A stretch of DNA of 64,000 nt from the NCBI RefSeq assembly GCF_028532725.1, contig NZ_JAQKGU010000003.1, positions 186,001 through 250,000 of the forward strand, in the 5' to 3' direction. Numbering within the stretch: the stretch's first letter is position 1; each line of letters begins with the position of its first letter. The position numbers and the translations under genes are program-made. The notes beneath the pieces were generated by a model, which did no database searches, was not told the DNA's origin, and saw only the letters and a program-made list of their open reading frames with translations. Shown one piece after another: positions 18,582 through 27,243 of this stretch. The DNA comes from Desulfovibrio sp. Fe33 (GTDB taxonomy: Bacteria > Desulfobacterota > Desulfovibrionia > Desulfovibrionales > Desulfovibrionaceae).

Positions 18582-19151
18582 CTAGGCGCAGACGCTGCGC
18601 AGGACGAACTCGCGCGCCTCGGCGTACAGTCCAGGGATGTCGTAAGGCGTCAGGAACCGGGTACGAACCGCGCCCACGATGACTCCGTAAATCATGAATG
18701 CAGTCTGGGGAACCGGCAGATCGCGTATGGAGCCGTCCTCGATACCCCGCCGCAGCAGATCCTCGATGATGTTAATCAGGTCCAGGAACTTGGTGGCGAT
18801 CCTTTCGCGGTCCAGATCCGGGTTATCGTCGCTGAAGGGCGAACACCGAATGATAGTGGGGAACGTCTTCTCATGCTCGGTGGTGAAATCCAGATAGGCC
18901 CTGACGAAAACGCCCATGGCTTCGCAGCCCGAGGTGGTTTCGGAAGTGGCGTCATGCAACACGGAAACCATGTTGTCGATCAGTCCTGCTCCAGCCACCA
19001 TGAAGAGCTTTTCTTTGGACTCGTAATAATGAAAGACCAGGCCCGAAGCCACTCCGGCCTGCTCGGCGACCATCTTCATGGTCGTTCCGGCATAACCGTA
19101 ACGAGCGAACAATTCCTGGGCTGCCAGCAGGATTCTTTCCTTCTTCGTCAT
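18582..19151 (-). CDS. TetR/AcrR-family transcriptional regulator
   Basis: 189 residues. The N-terminal helix-turn-helix reads ILLAAQELFARYGYAGTTMK then VAEQAGVASGLVFHYYESKE, the full TetR signature. The remaining 140 residues are a helical ligand-binding domain without recognisable specificity. The start has AGGGAG. No efflux genes are adjacent; its likely targets are itself and the following membrane protein. Confidence 0.88.
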   Translation of the reverse strand: MTKKERILLAAQELFARYGYAGTTMKMVAEQAGVASGLVFHYYESKEKLFMVAGAGLIDNMVSVLHDATSETTSGCEAMGVFVRAYLDFTTEHEKTFPTIIRCSPFSDDNPDLDRERIATKFLDLINIIEDLLRRGIEDGSIRDLPVPQTAFMIYGVIVGAVRTRFLTPYDIPGLYAEAREFVLRSVCA

Positions 19152-19250
19152 TCGGCACTCCCTGTCGCGTCTCTTTTCAATAAGATGAATGCCATTGATT
19201 AGTACGTCAATTCAGTTTGTTCAAGGGCTAATCCAAACCCGAACGGCAAA

Positions 19251-19428
19251 AAAGAGAACTATCCCTTTAACTCTCTGAAGACGAAAATCAGGCGTTGAAA
19301 GCCGCTTTGCGGCAATATTCGGGCGATTTCGCCTCCGGCGGGCAAGGGTTCGCCCCCTTGCATCCCCTGTATGCGCCTTCGGCGCGGGCTTTTTTCGTTC
19401 TGCGGCATTCTGCGGCGAAAGTGGGGAG
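19251..19428 (+). repeat. dispersed structured intergenic repeat, copy 2
   Basis: Same order of hairpins as at 2970-3144, here with the last one intact: GCGCCTTCGGCGCGGGC followed by six T. It lies between the TetR promoter region and the suf terminator. Confidence 0.85.
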
Positions 19429-19446
19429 TTGAACTATGCAAGTCCC

Positions 19447-19480
19447 AAAAAAAGGGGCGGTGGCCGAAGCCGCCGCCCCT
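19447..19480 (-). terminator. terminator downstream of sufB
   Basis: On the minus strand GGGGCGG-CGGCTTCGGCC-style hairpin with a perfect AGGGGCGG/CCGCCCCT outer stem followed by seven T. Confidence 0.88.
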
Positions 19481-19501
19481 CGCGTGTGCGCCGTATCTTT
19501 G

Positions 19502-20662
19502 CTACATGGCGTCCGAAGACTGCAACTCTTCGATCTGTTTGTCGATTTCTTTCTGCAGACGCTCGGGCAACCCCATGATGTCGGTGTTGAGGAAGCCGCG
19601 CACGATGGTCGAGGTGGCTTCATCCTCGTCCATGCCGCGGGCCATGAGATACTCGATCTCCTCCTGGGCGATTTTGCCCACCGAGGCTTCGTGGGAAAGC
19701 TCCACGCCCTCCACGGTGCCGTCCAGCTCCGGGATGGCCCAGATGCGGCCGCCGCCGAGGATCAAGCCCTGACACTCCAGGTGCCCCTTGCTCGGAACGT
19801 GATGGGCGGCGATATGTCCCCGGTTGATAATGGTACCGCCGGAGGCGATGGTCCGGGCGATGATCTCGCACCGGGTGTTCGGGGCGTTCATGATAACGCG
19901 GTTGCCCATGTCCAGATGCGATCCTTCGGTGGCCACCACGACGGAGTTGAAGCGAGCCACGGAATCCGGGCCGTTCAGGGTGATGGCGGGATACATCTGC
20001 AAATCCTTTACCGGCTTGAGCAGAACATAGTTGTTGAGGAGCTTGCCGCCCTCTTCCACCACGCCCGCCGAACGGGGCCGCACGGCCACGGATTCAGACC
20101 AGTTATGGACCATGGTAAAGGTCAGCGACGCGTTCTTCTTCACGAAGAACTCGGAGATGCCCAGATGCGCGCCAGACTTGGTGCCATGGGCCACGGAACA
20201 GCCGGTAATGATGTGCGCCTCGGCCCCTTCCTCGATTATCACGATGTTGTGAACGTTCTGGCCAACGTGCTCGGACTTGAGCATGAGGCAGGACTGGATG
20301 GGCTCCTTGACCTTGGCCCCGGCCTTGACCCGAATGAAGTAGCCGCCATGCAGGTTGTCGAAGGCGGAACGGGTGAACTCGTCCTTGTCCTTGTCCACCA
20401 GGGTCCAGAAATAATCCTTGAGGCCGTCATATTTCTTGAGGGCGTCCTTGATGTCCATGATCTCCACAGCCTCATTCCTGGACTGGCAATGGACCGCGGA
20501 CTGATCCATCTGCAGGTAGGAAGCGGAACGGGTGGACAGATCCGAAACCACACCGGCCATGAGAAGCTGGTCCTTATCCTCGTCGGACAAGGCGTTCAGA
20601 TCGGTGATGGCCTCCTGCCGGAGGCCGTCAAACTTGAAATCCTTCAGATCGACTTTGCTCAT
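19502..20662 (-). CDS. sufB: SufB/SufD-family Fe-S cluster scaffold (minimal SUF system)
   Basis: 386 residues with the SufB/SufD beta-helix core (about 110-330): LHGGYFIRVKAGAKVKEPIQ, AEAHIITGCSVAHG and SEFFVKKNASLTFTMVHNWS, then the C-terminal SHEASVGKIAQEEIEYLMAR and a helical tail. Together with the SufC ATPase just upstream it forms a two-gene SufBC system as seen in archaea and many anaerobes, assembling Fe-S clusters in the cytoplasm. The 25-bp gap from sufC indicates an operon. No sufS or sufU is adjacent; cysteine desulfurase could come from nifS at 43.8 kb. Confidence 0.88.
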   Translation of the reverse strand: MSKVDLKDFKFDGLRQEAITDLNALSDEDKDQLLMAGVVSDLSTRSASYLQMDQSAVHCQSRNEAVEIMDIKDALKKYDGLKDYFWTLVDKDKDEFTRSAFDNLHGGYFIRVKAGAKVKEPIQSCLMLKSEHVGQNVHNIVIIEEGAEAHIITGCSVAHGTKSGAHLGISEFFVKKNASLTFTMVHNWSESVAVRPRSAGVVEEGGKLLNNYVLLKPVKDLQMYPAITLNGPDSVARFNSVVVATEGSHLDMGNRVIMNAPNTRCEIIARTIASGGTIINRGHIAAHHVPSKGHLECQGLILGGGRIWAIPELDGTVEGVELSHEASVGKIAQEEIEYLMARGMDEDEATSTIVRGFLNTDIMGLPERLQKEIDKQIEELQSSDAM

Positions 20663-20687
20663 ATCTATAACTCTCCAGTGCCGACGG

Positions 20688-21446
20688 CTAGTTCATGCAG
20701 CGGACGCATTCCTGGTAGCCATGCTGCCGGATGTGGTCCAGAATATCCCTGGGGCGGCCTTCGCAGCACAGATGGCCCTGATACAGGACCTGGCCCCGGT
20801 CGGCGTTCACGTAGTCGAGAATGTACCCGGTATGGGTGATGATAAGCCCGGCGGTCTTGACCTTCTCCTTGCGCTCCTTGAGGCTCAGTTCCGGCGCAAC
20901 GCTGAACTTGCCGTCCAGAACGTCACGGGCGACCTGCCCCACCAACTGCATGTTCTCCATGTCCACGCCGGATTCGGGCTCGTCGAAAAGCACCAGGTCG
21001 GGCTGTTGGGCCATGAGCTGAAGAAGCTCGGAACGCTTGATCTCGCCGCCGGAGAAGCCCGCATTGATGTCACGGTCGAGGAAATCGCCCATGTTGACGG
21101 TTTCGGCCAACATATCGGTGTTGACCGCGCCCTTGCGGGCGCACATCTGCACCAAATGCCTGGTGCGCAGGCCGTGAATGGTCGGCGGCCGCTGGAAGGA
21201 CATTCCCATTCCCAGACGGGCGCGCTCGTACATGGGGGCGTCGGTGATGTCGTGCCCCTTGAAAATAATCTTGCCTCTGGTCACCTCGTAACCGGTGAAC
21301 CCCATCAAGGTCATGAGCAGGGACGTCTTGCCCGATCCGTTGGGCCCGAACAGTATAAAGGTCTCCCCGTCGTTTATCTGGAGATTGATCCCCCGCAGGA
21401 CCTCTTTATCGCCGATGTTGACATGCAGGTCTTCAATGGTCAGCAT
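20688..21446 (-). CDS. sufC: SufC-type ABC ATPase for Fe-S assembly
   Basis: About 252 residues from MLTIEDLHVNIGDKEVLRG; this start has GAGGAA 5 bp upstream, whereas an in-frame ATG 36 bp earlier lacks one. Walker A FGPNGSGKTSLL, ABC signature GFSGGEIKRSELLQL, Walker B PDLVLFDEPESGVD, and H-loop IITHTGYILDYV are all present. The ESGVD form of the Walker B/D-loop is typical of SufC. Co-encoded with the scaffold subunit downstream. Confidence 0.9.
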   Translation of the reverse strand: MLTIEDLHVNIGDKEVLRGINLQINDGETFILFGPNGSGKTSLLMTLMGFTGYEVTRGKIIFKGHDITDAPMYERARLGMGMSFQRPPTIHGLRTRHLVQMCARKGAVNTDMLAETVNMGDFLDRDINAGFSGGEIKRSELLQLMAQQPDLVLFDEPESGVDMENMQLVGQVARDVLDGKFSVAPELSLKERKEKVKTAGLIITHTGYILDYVNADRGQVLYQGHLCCEGRPRDILDHIRQHGYQECVRCMN

Positions 21447-21584
21447 GTGATTCCTCGCTTTGATGATGTGCAACAGGCTCATTACTCAAGCACGTCGCGG
21501 AAGTCCAGCGATTGCTTCGCCGGACGGCACCAGCCGTCACCCATAAGGGTTCGGATATACTCGGTTCGACCAAAGGTAAGGTAC

Positions 21585-22307
21585 ATGATGACCAAAAAAC
21601 GCATGAACAACCTTGGCGATCTCAAGCAGATCAAGTTCAAGAAAGAAAAAGACGACGTCTATTCCCTTCCTTACGAGAAAAATGAGCCTCCAAAGGAAAA
21701 AGTCAACCCCGACGAGGGACCTCAGGACGAGGAACTTTTCTTCGCCGCCATGCAGGGCGTGAAGCTCATGGACGGCGTCGGAGGCCGCCAGGTGCCTCCC
21801 GCCACGGCCACCGGCCCGGCAAATGCCGCATCATCCGACGATGAGGCGAAAAACGACCTTGACCGCTTCATGCGCGGAGATATCGAGTTCGAGCTCGAAT
21901 ACACCGACGAATTCATGTACGGCTACGTGCGCGGCCTGGATATCAAGATATTCCAGCAACTCAAAGCAGGTTTCCTCAGTGTTGCCGCCCATCTCGACCT
22001 GCACGGCATGACGTCGGATCAGGCGCGGGACTCCCTGCTCTTCTTCATCCGCGAATCATATCTCCAAGGCTATCGCTGCGTGCTGGTGGTCACGGGACGG
22101 GGAAAGAACTCTCCCGGGGGACAGTCCGTCCTGCGCACCGAAACCGAAACATGGCTGACGAAAGAACCGCTGAGACGCGTGGTTCTGGCCTTCTGCACGG
22201 CCCAACCCAAACACGGCGGAGCCGGAGCCATCTATGTCTTGTTACGCAAACAAAAAAAGACTGAAGGCAAAGTTCGTTGGGACACGATGATGAATTGGGG
22301 CGATTAG
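21585..22307 (+). CDS. Smr-domain protein (MutS2-like endonuclease domain)
   Basis: 240 residues, starting at a double ATG (ATGATG) after AAGG. The first 110 residues are charged and low-complexity. The C-terminal Smr domain spans about 145-230 with LDLHGMTSDQARDSLLFFI, CVLVVTGRGKNSPGG (the TGxG motif) and VLAFCTAQPKHGGAGAIYV. Stand-alone Smr proteins are nicking or RNA-cleaving enzymes associated with DNA repair or ribosome rescue. Divergent from sufC. Confidence 0.82.
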   Translation: MMTKKRMNNLGDLKQIKFKKEKDDVYSLPYEKNEPPKEKVNPDEGPQDEELFFAAMQGVKLMDGVGGRQVPPATATGPANAASSDDEAKNDLDRFMRGDIEFELEYTDEFMYGYVRGLDIKIFQQLKAGFLSVAAHLDLHGMTSDQARDSLLFFIRESYLQGYRCVLVVTGRGKNSPGGQSVLRTETETWLTKEPLRRVVLAFCTAQPKHGGAGAIYVLLRKQKKTEGKVRWDTMMNWGD

Positions 22308-22336
22308 CCCGGGCAAACGCTTTTCGGGAGGACTCC

Positions 22337-22820
22337 ATGCGAAAAACAGCCCTCTCCCCACATCAATTGATTAAATCCATCCTCGGTGTGGTGGACGAAT
22401 GCTTTCATGGCGCAGGGGATCGGGGCGTATTGCTGAACCCGAGGGGAAGGCGGCCTGCTCACTCTGCTGGGCAGGCTGTCTGCCGAGCAGGCGTCCGCAC
22501 CGACGGCAGGTGCGTCCATGGCCGCCCACGCGCTGCATCTGTCCTTCAGCCTGAATGCATTCACTGACTGGATTGAAGGCACACACGACAAAACATACGA
22601 TTGGGAAGCAAGCTGGGCCCAATCCACGGTGAGCGAATCGAAGTGGCGAAAGCTGCTCGAACGAATTGCCGTTCAGGCAGACAACTTAACACACGCCATG
22701 ACCCGCCATGCGGCGGCGAATCCCGAATCAACCTGGGGCGCGGCAGGCGCACTGGCCCACACGGCTTTTCATTTGGGCGCCATCCAGGTGAAGGCGGACG
22801 TACTGCTCAAGGACGCATAA
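22337..22820 (+). pseudogene. DinB-like protein gene with a one-base frameshift
   Basis: An ATG with GGGAGGA upstream opens MRKTALSPHQLIKSIL. The frame then breaks at a CCC run at 22438-22440; removing one C gives a continuous 160-residue protein through NRGEGGLLTLLGRLSAEQAS to the end. The restored C-terminal part (MAAHALHLSFSLNAF, then HTAFHLGAIQVK) has the His spacing of DinB-like metal-binding four-helix proteins. Function unknown. It may be a true pseudogene or a sequencing error, since the rest shows no decay. Confidence 0.65.
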
Positions 22821-22858
22821 CGTCCCCACCCTCCCGATCATGGGTTGTTTCATTTCAG

Positions 22859-23401
22859 CTACGCCTGCGCGGGCGCGGCTTCTTCGGGAGCTGGCGCACG
22901 GTCGGGCCCCGCGCTCAACGCCCCCATATCCTTTGCGATGGCCAGCTCCTCGGCGGAAAATATCTTATTGATGTCGATGATGATAATGAACTGTTCGTTC
23001 TGACGGCCCATGCCCTTGATGTACTCGGCATTGATGGCCGCGCCCATCTTCGGGGCCGGTTCGATGGTGTCGGGCGTCATCTCGAACACCTCGCGCACGG
23101 AATCCACCAGCGCGCCCATGACGGTGAACTCACCCTCGTATTCAATTTCTACGATGATGATGCAGGTGTCCACGGTATCCTCGCCCTTGGACATGCCCAG
23201 CTTGAGCCGCATGTCCACCACCGGAACGGCGTGACCGCGCAGATTGATGACGCCGCGCATGAACTTGGGCGTCCTCGGAATCTTGGTTATGGACGTCAGT
23301 TCCAAGACCTCACGTACCGTTCCAATATCCAGAGCGAAAATCTCCTTGCCCAAAGTGAACGTCAAAAACTGATTGATATCTTTCAGAGCTTCATCGGCCA
23401 T
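22859..23401 (-). CDS. cheW: chemotaxis coupling protein CheW
   Basis: 180 residues. The CheW domain covers about 8-150: FLTFTLGKEIFALDIGTVRE, RTPKFMRGVINLRGHAVPVVD (the conserved NLRG receptor-binding loop), and FIIIIDINKIFSAEEL near the end. It bridges chemoreceptors and CheA. The last 25 residues are an Ala/Pro-rich tail not required by the family. No cheA or receptor gene is adjacent. The start has a GGGGG ribosome site. Confidence 0.93.
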   Translation of the reverse strand: MADEALKDINQFLTFTLGKEIFALDIGTVREVLELTSITKIPRTPKFMRGVINLRGHAVPVVDMRLKLGMSKGEDTVDTCIIIVEIEYEGEFTVMGALVDSVREVFEMTPDTIEPAPKMGAAINAEYIKGMGRQNEQFIIIIDINKIFSAEELAIAKDMGALSAGPDRAPAPEEAAPAQA

Positions 23402-23622
23402 GCCAACCCCCTGATTGCTTGCAGTTATGTTTTGAATCTATTGAAGAGGCCCACGCGCTCCCGCGCGGTCGATGTCCAAGGGTTTCGACTCGGATTAATC
23501 CATACACCCCAGACAGTCCCTCACGCCATTATAAATGTCCGTATGACGCCATTGAGAAGGGGCAACACCTCTTGGCAATCATCAAAAAAAACACCAAGTT
23601 GAAATTTTTTCTAAAATAATCG

Positions 23623-23651
23623 TTGACATCTGAACCGGGCACGGATAGTTA
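23623..23651 (+). promoter_or_regulatory. promoter of the tRNA-Pro/tRNA-Thr operon
   Basis: TTGACA, 17 bp, TAGTTA, ending 12 bp before the first tRNA-Pro base. Such close, strong promoters are usual for tRNA genes. Confidence 0.75.
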
Positions 23652-23663
23652 CTCACTTCGCGT

Positions 23664-23740
23664 CGGGATGTAGCGCAGTCTGGGAGCGCACTTGAATGGG
23701 GTTCAAGGGGTCGGAGGTTCAAATCCTCTCATCCCGACCA
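23664..23740 (+). tRNA. tRNA-Pro (anticodon GGG)
   Basis: A complete 77-nt cloverleaf. Acceptor stem CGGGATG/CATCCCG, D-arm GCGCAGTCTGGGAGCGC, anticodon stem CTTGA/TCAAG with loop ATGGGGT giving anticodon GGG, T-arm GGAGGTTCAAATCCTCT, discriminator A and encoded CCA. Its 3' part from the anticodon loop on is copied, with decay, at three later sites. Confidence 0.95.
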
Positions 23741-23756
23741 AGCGATGAAACACCCC

Positions 23757-23783
23757 GGTGGGCCGACCAAAAGTCGGCCCACC
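23757..23783 (+). other. strong hairpin between the two tRNAs
   Basis: GGTGGGCCGAC, loop CAAAA, GTCGGCCCACC. It is followed by CTTTCATC rather than a T-run, so it is more likely a processing signal or attenuator than a full terminator. It is retained downstream of the tRNA-Pro fragments at 29.3 and 31.9 kb but deleted at 26.97 kb. Confidence 0.6.
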
Positions 23784-23806
23784 CTTTCATCGGAAACAGC
23801 CGGAAT

Positions 23807-23882
<76 letters not shown>

Positions 23883-23889
23883 CATATCA

Positions 23890-23922
23890 AACCGCTGATC
23901 GCAAGGTCGGCGGTTTTCTTTT
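23890..23922 (+). terminator. terminator after tRNA-Thr copy 1
   Basis: AACCGC-cgatc type hairpin closed by GCGGTT and followed by TTCTTTTT. The same structure follows tRNA-Thr copies 2 and 3, so each tRNA is isolated from the Rhs gene behind it. Confidence 0.8.
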
Positions 23923-24063
23923 TGCGCCCTCGCCCGCTGCCAGGCAGTCTCCTGGCAAGTTGTCTTCTCCTACCTTTCGAACGCTTTTACTTGTCATTCT
24001 TCGACAAACTCCGATTCCCCGAAAAACCCGTGATAGGCTCTCCGCAAAATAAAGGAGAACGTC

Positions 24064-25196
24064 ATGCACGTATTTGAAATGAAATTGAAGCGCGGCGGGG
24101 ACGGCCGCATCGTGAAGAAAACCGAAACCATGGCAGGCACACCCGCCACCTGGAAGTACGTTTACGACGGCGGAGGACGGCTGACGGAAGCGCACCTGAA
24201 TGGCAGGCTGATCTGCCAGTGCTATTACGACAAGGAAGGCCGCCGCATCCGGGACTACCTGCCCGTGACCGCCGGGCCTGGTTACCGCGATTATCAGTAC
24301 ACCATGGACAACCGGCTGCTCAGCGCCGGCAACAACACGTACGCCCACGACGACAACGGATTCCGGTCCATCTGGTCGAACAGCGGCACGTACTGTCTCT
24401 ACGAGTACGCACCGGACTACCGGCTGCTCAAATGGATGTGGAAGACGGAAACCGCGTCTTCACCTTCCGACACGACGAAGACGGCCAACGATCCGCCAAA
24501 TACCTCAACGGTCGACTTGCAGAGGCCTACCAGTGGCTCGACTTCATCCGACTCGGGGCCTTCCACGACGGGCGCATGAACTACGAGTTCGGATATGGTG
24601 AAAGCGGAAGGTTGCCTTCGGTTATGCGCCGTGAGGATGGAGCCGTATTCACCCTGCACTACGACCAAGTAGGCTCCTTGCGCGTTGTTGTCGACCAGCA
24701 CGGCAACATGATAAAGGAGACCCTGTACGACCCGTTCGGCGGCATCATAGAGGACACCAACCCGTATTTCCGTGTCCCTCTCGGCTTTGCGGGTGGACTG
24801 TTTGACCGGGATCTGGGCTTTGTTCGCTTCGGCTGGCGGGACTATGATCCTTTCACCGGCAGATGGACTGCCCCTGACCCCATCGGCGACAGAGGCGGCG
24901 ACCCGGACTGGTATGGTTATTGTCTGGATGACCCGGTGAACGCGGTGGACCCGGCGGGGTTAACGGGGAAAGCGGTGGAGCCCATCTTTCGCCAGGGAAT
25001 AAAAGCAGGAATCAAAACGGCAGGTAAAAAGGGTGCTGAGGAGAAACCTGATAACGCCTTTCTCCAGGGGTTGGATAGATTCCTGAATGGTAAAGGTCTG
25101 GACAAGGACCCGATGGCCGCGGATTCTGATGGCGACGGGATATCCAATTACGATGATGAGGATTCCGACTGGAATCACAAAGGGAAGGCGAAATAA
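24064..25196 (+). pseudogene. short Rhs-core protein, cassette 1 (frameshifted), Ca-binding-like tip
   Basis: Starts MHVFEMKLKRGGDGRIVKKT after a strong AAGGAGAA. YD-repeat-like segments (YVYDGGGRLTEA) run into the conserved Rhs end FGWRDYDPFTGRWTAPDP, YGYCLDDPVNAVDPAGL. Compared with the intact cassettes one A is missing from the run at 24430-24432, breaking the frame between RLLK and MDVEDGNRV. If restored it would encode about 377 residues. The unique 77-residue tip is lysine-rich and ends with DSDGDGISNYDDEDSDW, a thrombospondin-type-3-like calcium-binding repeat. No secretion domain or long N-terminal Rhs shell is present. Could be decayed or a sequencing error. Confidence 0.75.
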
Positions 25197-25199
25197 GGC

Positions 25200-25513
25200 A
25201 TGAATGCAAAAAAACGGCAACTCCGGCGTACACCACGGCATTGTTCGTCATTTGGTTTGTTTCAAAATTCACGGTATCGCTTTTGTCCTATAAAAACGAA
25301 CCGGATATGCTTATCGACGTGCTCTTTGATTACGATTTCCTCATGGGCATGGGGCTCATGCTGGTACTCTTTGTCATGGGGGCAATCATCAGTGTGTGGG
25401 TAGTCAGGTCATTCTGGGAGCGAGTTGTCTCGGAAGTGCTTAATGTCCGGCAGATAACTATTCACGAGGCGCTGAGTGCGGCTTTGGTGATTATGATTCT
25501 GACCTTGAATTAA
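25200..25513 (+). pseudogene. small membrane protein in immunity position, cassette 1 (apparent frameshift)
   Basis: Begins 3 bp after the tip stop at ATG AAT GCA, then meets a run of seven A (25208-25214). The long open frame (LFVIWFVSKFTVSLLSYKNEP then GLMLVLFVMGAIISVWVV, EALSAALVIMILTLN) is offset by one base from this ATG, and only a TTG at 25241 lies in frame. One base change in the A-run would give a 104-residue protein with three membrane helices. Position and spacing match an immunity gene for tip 1; no family recognised. Confidence 0.55.
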
Positions 25514-25517
25514 AACA

Positions 25518-25550
25518 AGCTTGCCGGACTTTTTTTCAGCCCGGCAAGCT
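25518..25550 (+). terminator. terminator closing cassette 1
   Basis: AGCTTGCCGG and CCGGCAAGCT arms around a T-rich loop, shortly after the immunity-position gene. The loop itself holds seven T. Confidence 0.6.
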
Positions 25551-25598
25551 CCTTTTCAGTAGGAATAGAGTGTAACTATTCTTGTCCACGACGCCCTG

Positions 25599-26192
25599 GT
25601 GAACCGGGTGGGGTTGAGGGGGTGTGCCAACCCGGCTCTGCAAGTACCAATCGGTTTCGCGGGCGACCTGCATGACCGGAACCTCGATTCCATTCGCTTC
25701 GGATGGCGGGATTACGACGTGAATACCGGCAGGTGGACCGCGCCCGATCCGATCGGGAACAAGGGCGGTGATCCGGATTGGTATGGGTATTGTCTGGATG
25801 ATCCTGTGAATGGGGTGGCCCCGGCGGGGCTATTTCGATTTGGGAAGCGAGGATTGGGCGGATTGCCATTGCTTGGCATCTTTTCCGATAACCCGATAGA
25901 TGATGCGGCCAATACGGAAATAGCTCATGAACACGGTTTTTATGAAGATGGGACTGGGGGTAATGTTGGGCTGTTCAAGGATGGGCGTAGATTCGACACA
26001 AAAAACATTAATAATTACGAATTGGAAGACAAGAGCTATGACGACAAGCGAATGCGCCGTGTTGTCAAAAGTCTTGGGAAACAAGAATACAACCTTCTTG
26101 GCATAGGCGGGGAAAAAAACAACTGCCAAGACTATGCGGACAAGATGCGCAACCGATATTCGTTGCTGGATCGAGGTGACCGCCAACGATAA
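25599..26192 (+). pseudogene. orphan Rhs tip (cassette 1b), NCQDY-type toxin tip
   Basis: Only the last 70 or so residues of the Rhs core are present (VPIGFAGDLHDRNLDSIRFG, YDVNTGRWTAPDPIG, DDPVNGVAPAGL), with no ribosome site or natural start at the GTG that opens the frame. The following tip of about 120 residues has IAHEHGFYEDGTGGNVGLF and YNLLGIGGEKNNCQDYADKM. The His then Asn-Cys-Gln arrangement resembles permuted papain-fold (NlpC/P60 or LRAT-like) hydrolases of polymorphic toxins; this is an inference from the motif only. The fragment looks like a displaced tip that could be rejoined to a core by recombination. Confidence 0.65.
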
Positions 26193-26210
26193 TTGAAAGG
26201 CAATAAAAAA

Positions 26211-26233
26211 GGTGGGGCTGATCGCCCCACCTT
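26211..26233 (+). terminator. hairpin between orphan tip and its neighbour gene
   Basis: AAGGTGGGGC / GCCCCACCTT, directly upstream of the ribosome site of the next gene. No T-run follows on the plus strand, so it may be an attenuator or, on the opposite strand, a terminator. Confidence 0.4.
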
Positions 26234-26246
26234 ACAAGGGGATAGA

Positions 26247-26750
26247 ATGAAAAAAGCGGGCATATTGATTGCCGTGTTGATAGTTATCGCTATTTGGGCA
26301 AATTCTCACAGGAATGAACTCGCGGTTTGGTTTAATAGTGACTCTTTCTATAAACCAATATTCATTGGAGATTTGAATGTGTTACAACCCGGCAGTACCG
26401 TCAGCGCCCAATTAACGCCTTCATATCATGTCCGACATGGTTTTTTTCTGACCTTTCCCTGTGATGATATCAGCTTAGAGTCTTATTGCAATACGGAAGG
26501 ATCAATCCGATATTCATTTTTGCTCAACGGGATCGAGTTGGACTCAAAGACAATTGCGATACCCAAACGTCCAATGAGAGGCCAAGACAGTAATGGCATC
26601 TGCGACATCGCCTTGTTTACATTTGACCTCCCTTTCCAGGGTCACGACTCGGTAACTCTCAAAGTGGTAGTTGAATCTCCATTTTCCAAGCTTTCTCATT
26701 ATCAAAAGGATATCCGATGCGAAGTATCCCCTGCCTATTGGCCAAAATAA
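26247..26750 (+). CDS. membrane-anchored protein in immunity position, cassette 1b
   Basis: 167 residues starting MKKAGILIAVLIVIAIWANS, a signal-anchor helix, preceded by AAGGGG. The rest is a predicted extracytoplasmic beta-rich domain with cysteines at PCDDISLESYCNTEG, GICDIALF and IRCEVSP, compatible with disulfides. The periplasmic placement would suit immunity against a toxin acting in the envelope. No family recognised. Confidence 0.7.
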   Translation: MKKAGILIAVLIVIAIWANSHRNELAVWFNSDSFYKPIFIGDLNVLQPGSTVSAQLTPSYHVRHGFFLTFPCDDISLESYCNTEGSIRYSFLLNGIELDSKTIAIPKRPMRGQDSNGICDIALFTFDLPFQGHDSVTLKVVVESPFSKLSHYQKDIRCEVSPAYWPK

Positions 26751-26835
26751 GTGGAATAATTCCGATGAAACTCTAGGGGCACAATAGGTTACAGGCCTTC
26801 AGTTTATTGCGAGCGGACGACTCTTAGAGTTGGAT

Positions 26836-26933
26836 AACCTCCTCCGGCACAAAATCTCCAATTTTGACTAAAGACTGTTATTCACGTCAAATTTTCTCAA
26901 ATAATTTCATCATATACAAACTCGATTTCGGTC
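26836..26933 (+). repeat. AT-rich unit-boundary element, copy 1
   Basis: About 98 bp beginning AACCTCCTCCGGCAC and running through AATTTTGACTAAAGACTG and TTTTCTCAAATAATTTCA. Copies at 29154-29252 and 31716-31814 have the same order of motifs. Each copy stops exactly where tRNA-Pro similarity begins. Confidence 0.75.
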
Positions 26934-26972
26934 ATGGGGTTCAAGGGGGCGGAGGTTCAAATCCTTTCATCG
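26934..26972 (+). repeat. tRNA-Pro 3' fragment, copy B (truncated)
   Basis: Starts at ATGGGGTTCAAGGG, i.e. in the anticodon loop, and keeps GGCGGAGGTTCAAATCCT. It then jumps to TTTCATCGGAAACAGC; the acceptor end, CCA and the following hairpin are deleted, apparently between two TCATC repeats. Confidence 0.85.
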
Positions 26973-26986
26973 GAAACAGCCGGAAT

Positions 26987-27062
<76 letters not shown>

Positions 27063-27243
27063 CATATCAAACCGCTGATCGCAAGGCCGGCGGTTTTCTT
27101 TTTGCGCCCTCGCCCGCTGCCAGGCAGTCTCCTGGCAAGTTGTTTTCTCTTACCTTTCGATCGCTTTTACTTGTCATTCTTCGACAAACTCCGATTTCCC
27201 AAAAAACCCGTGATACGCTCTCCGCAAAATAAAGGAGAACGTC

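Noticed and set aside
25200..25260. Programmed -1 frameshift at the run of seven A in the cassette 1 immunity-position gene
   Set aside because: The A-run is slippery but no downstream stem-loop or stimulatory element is evident, and a parallel break at another A-run in the same cassette makes decay or base-calling error simpler.
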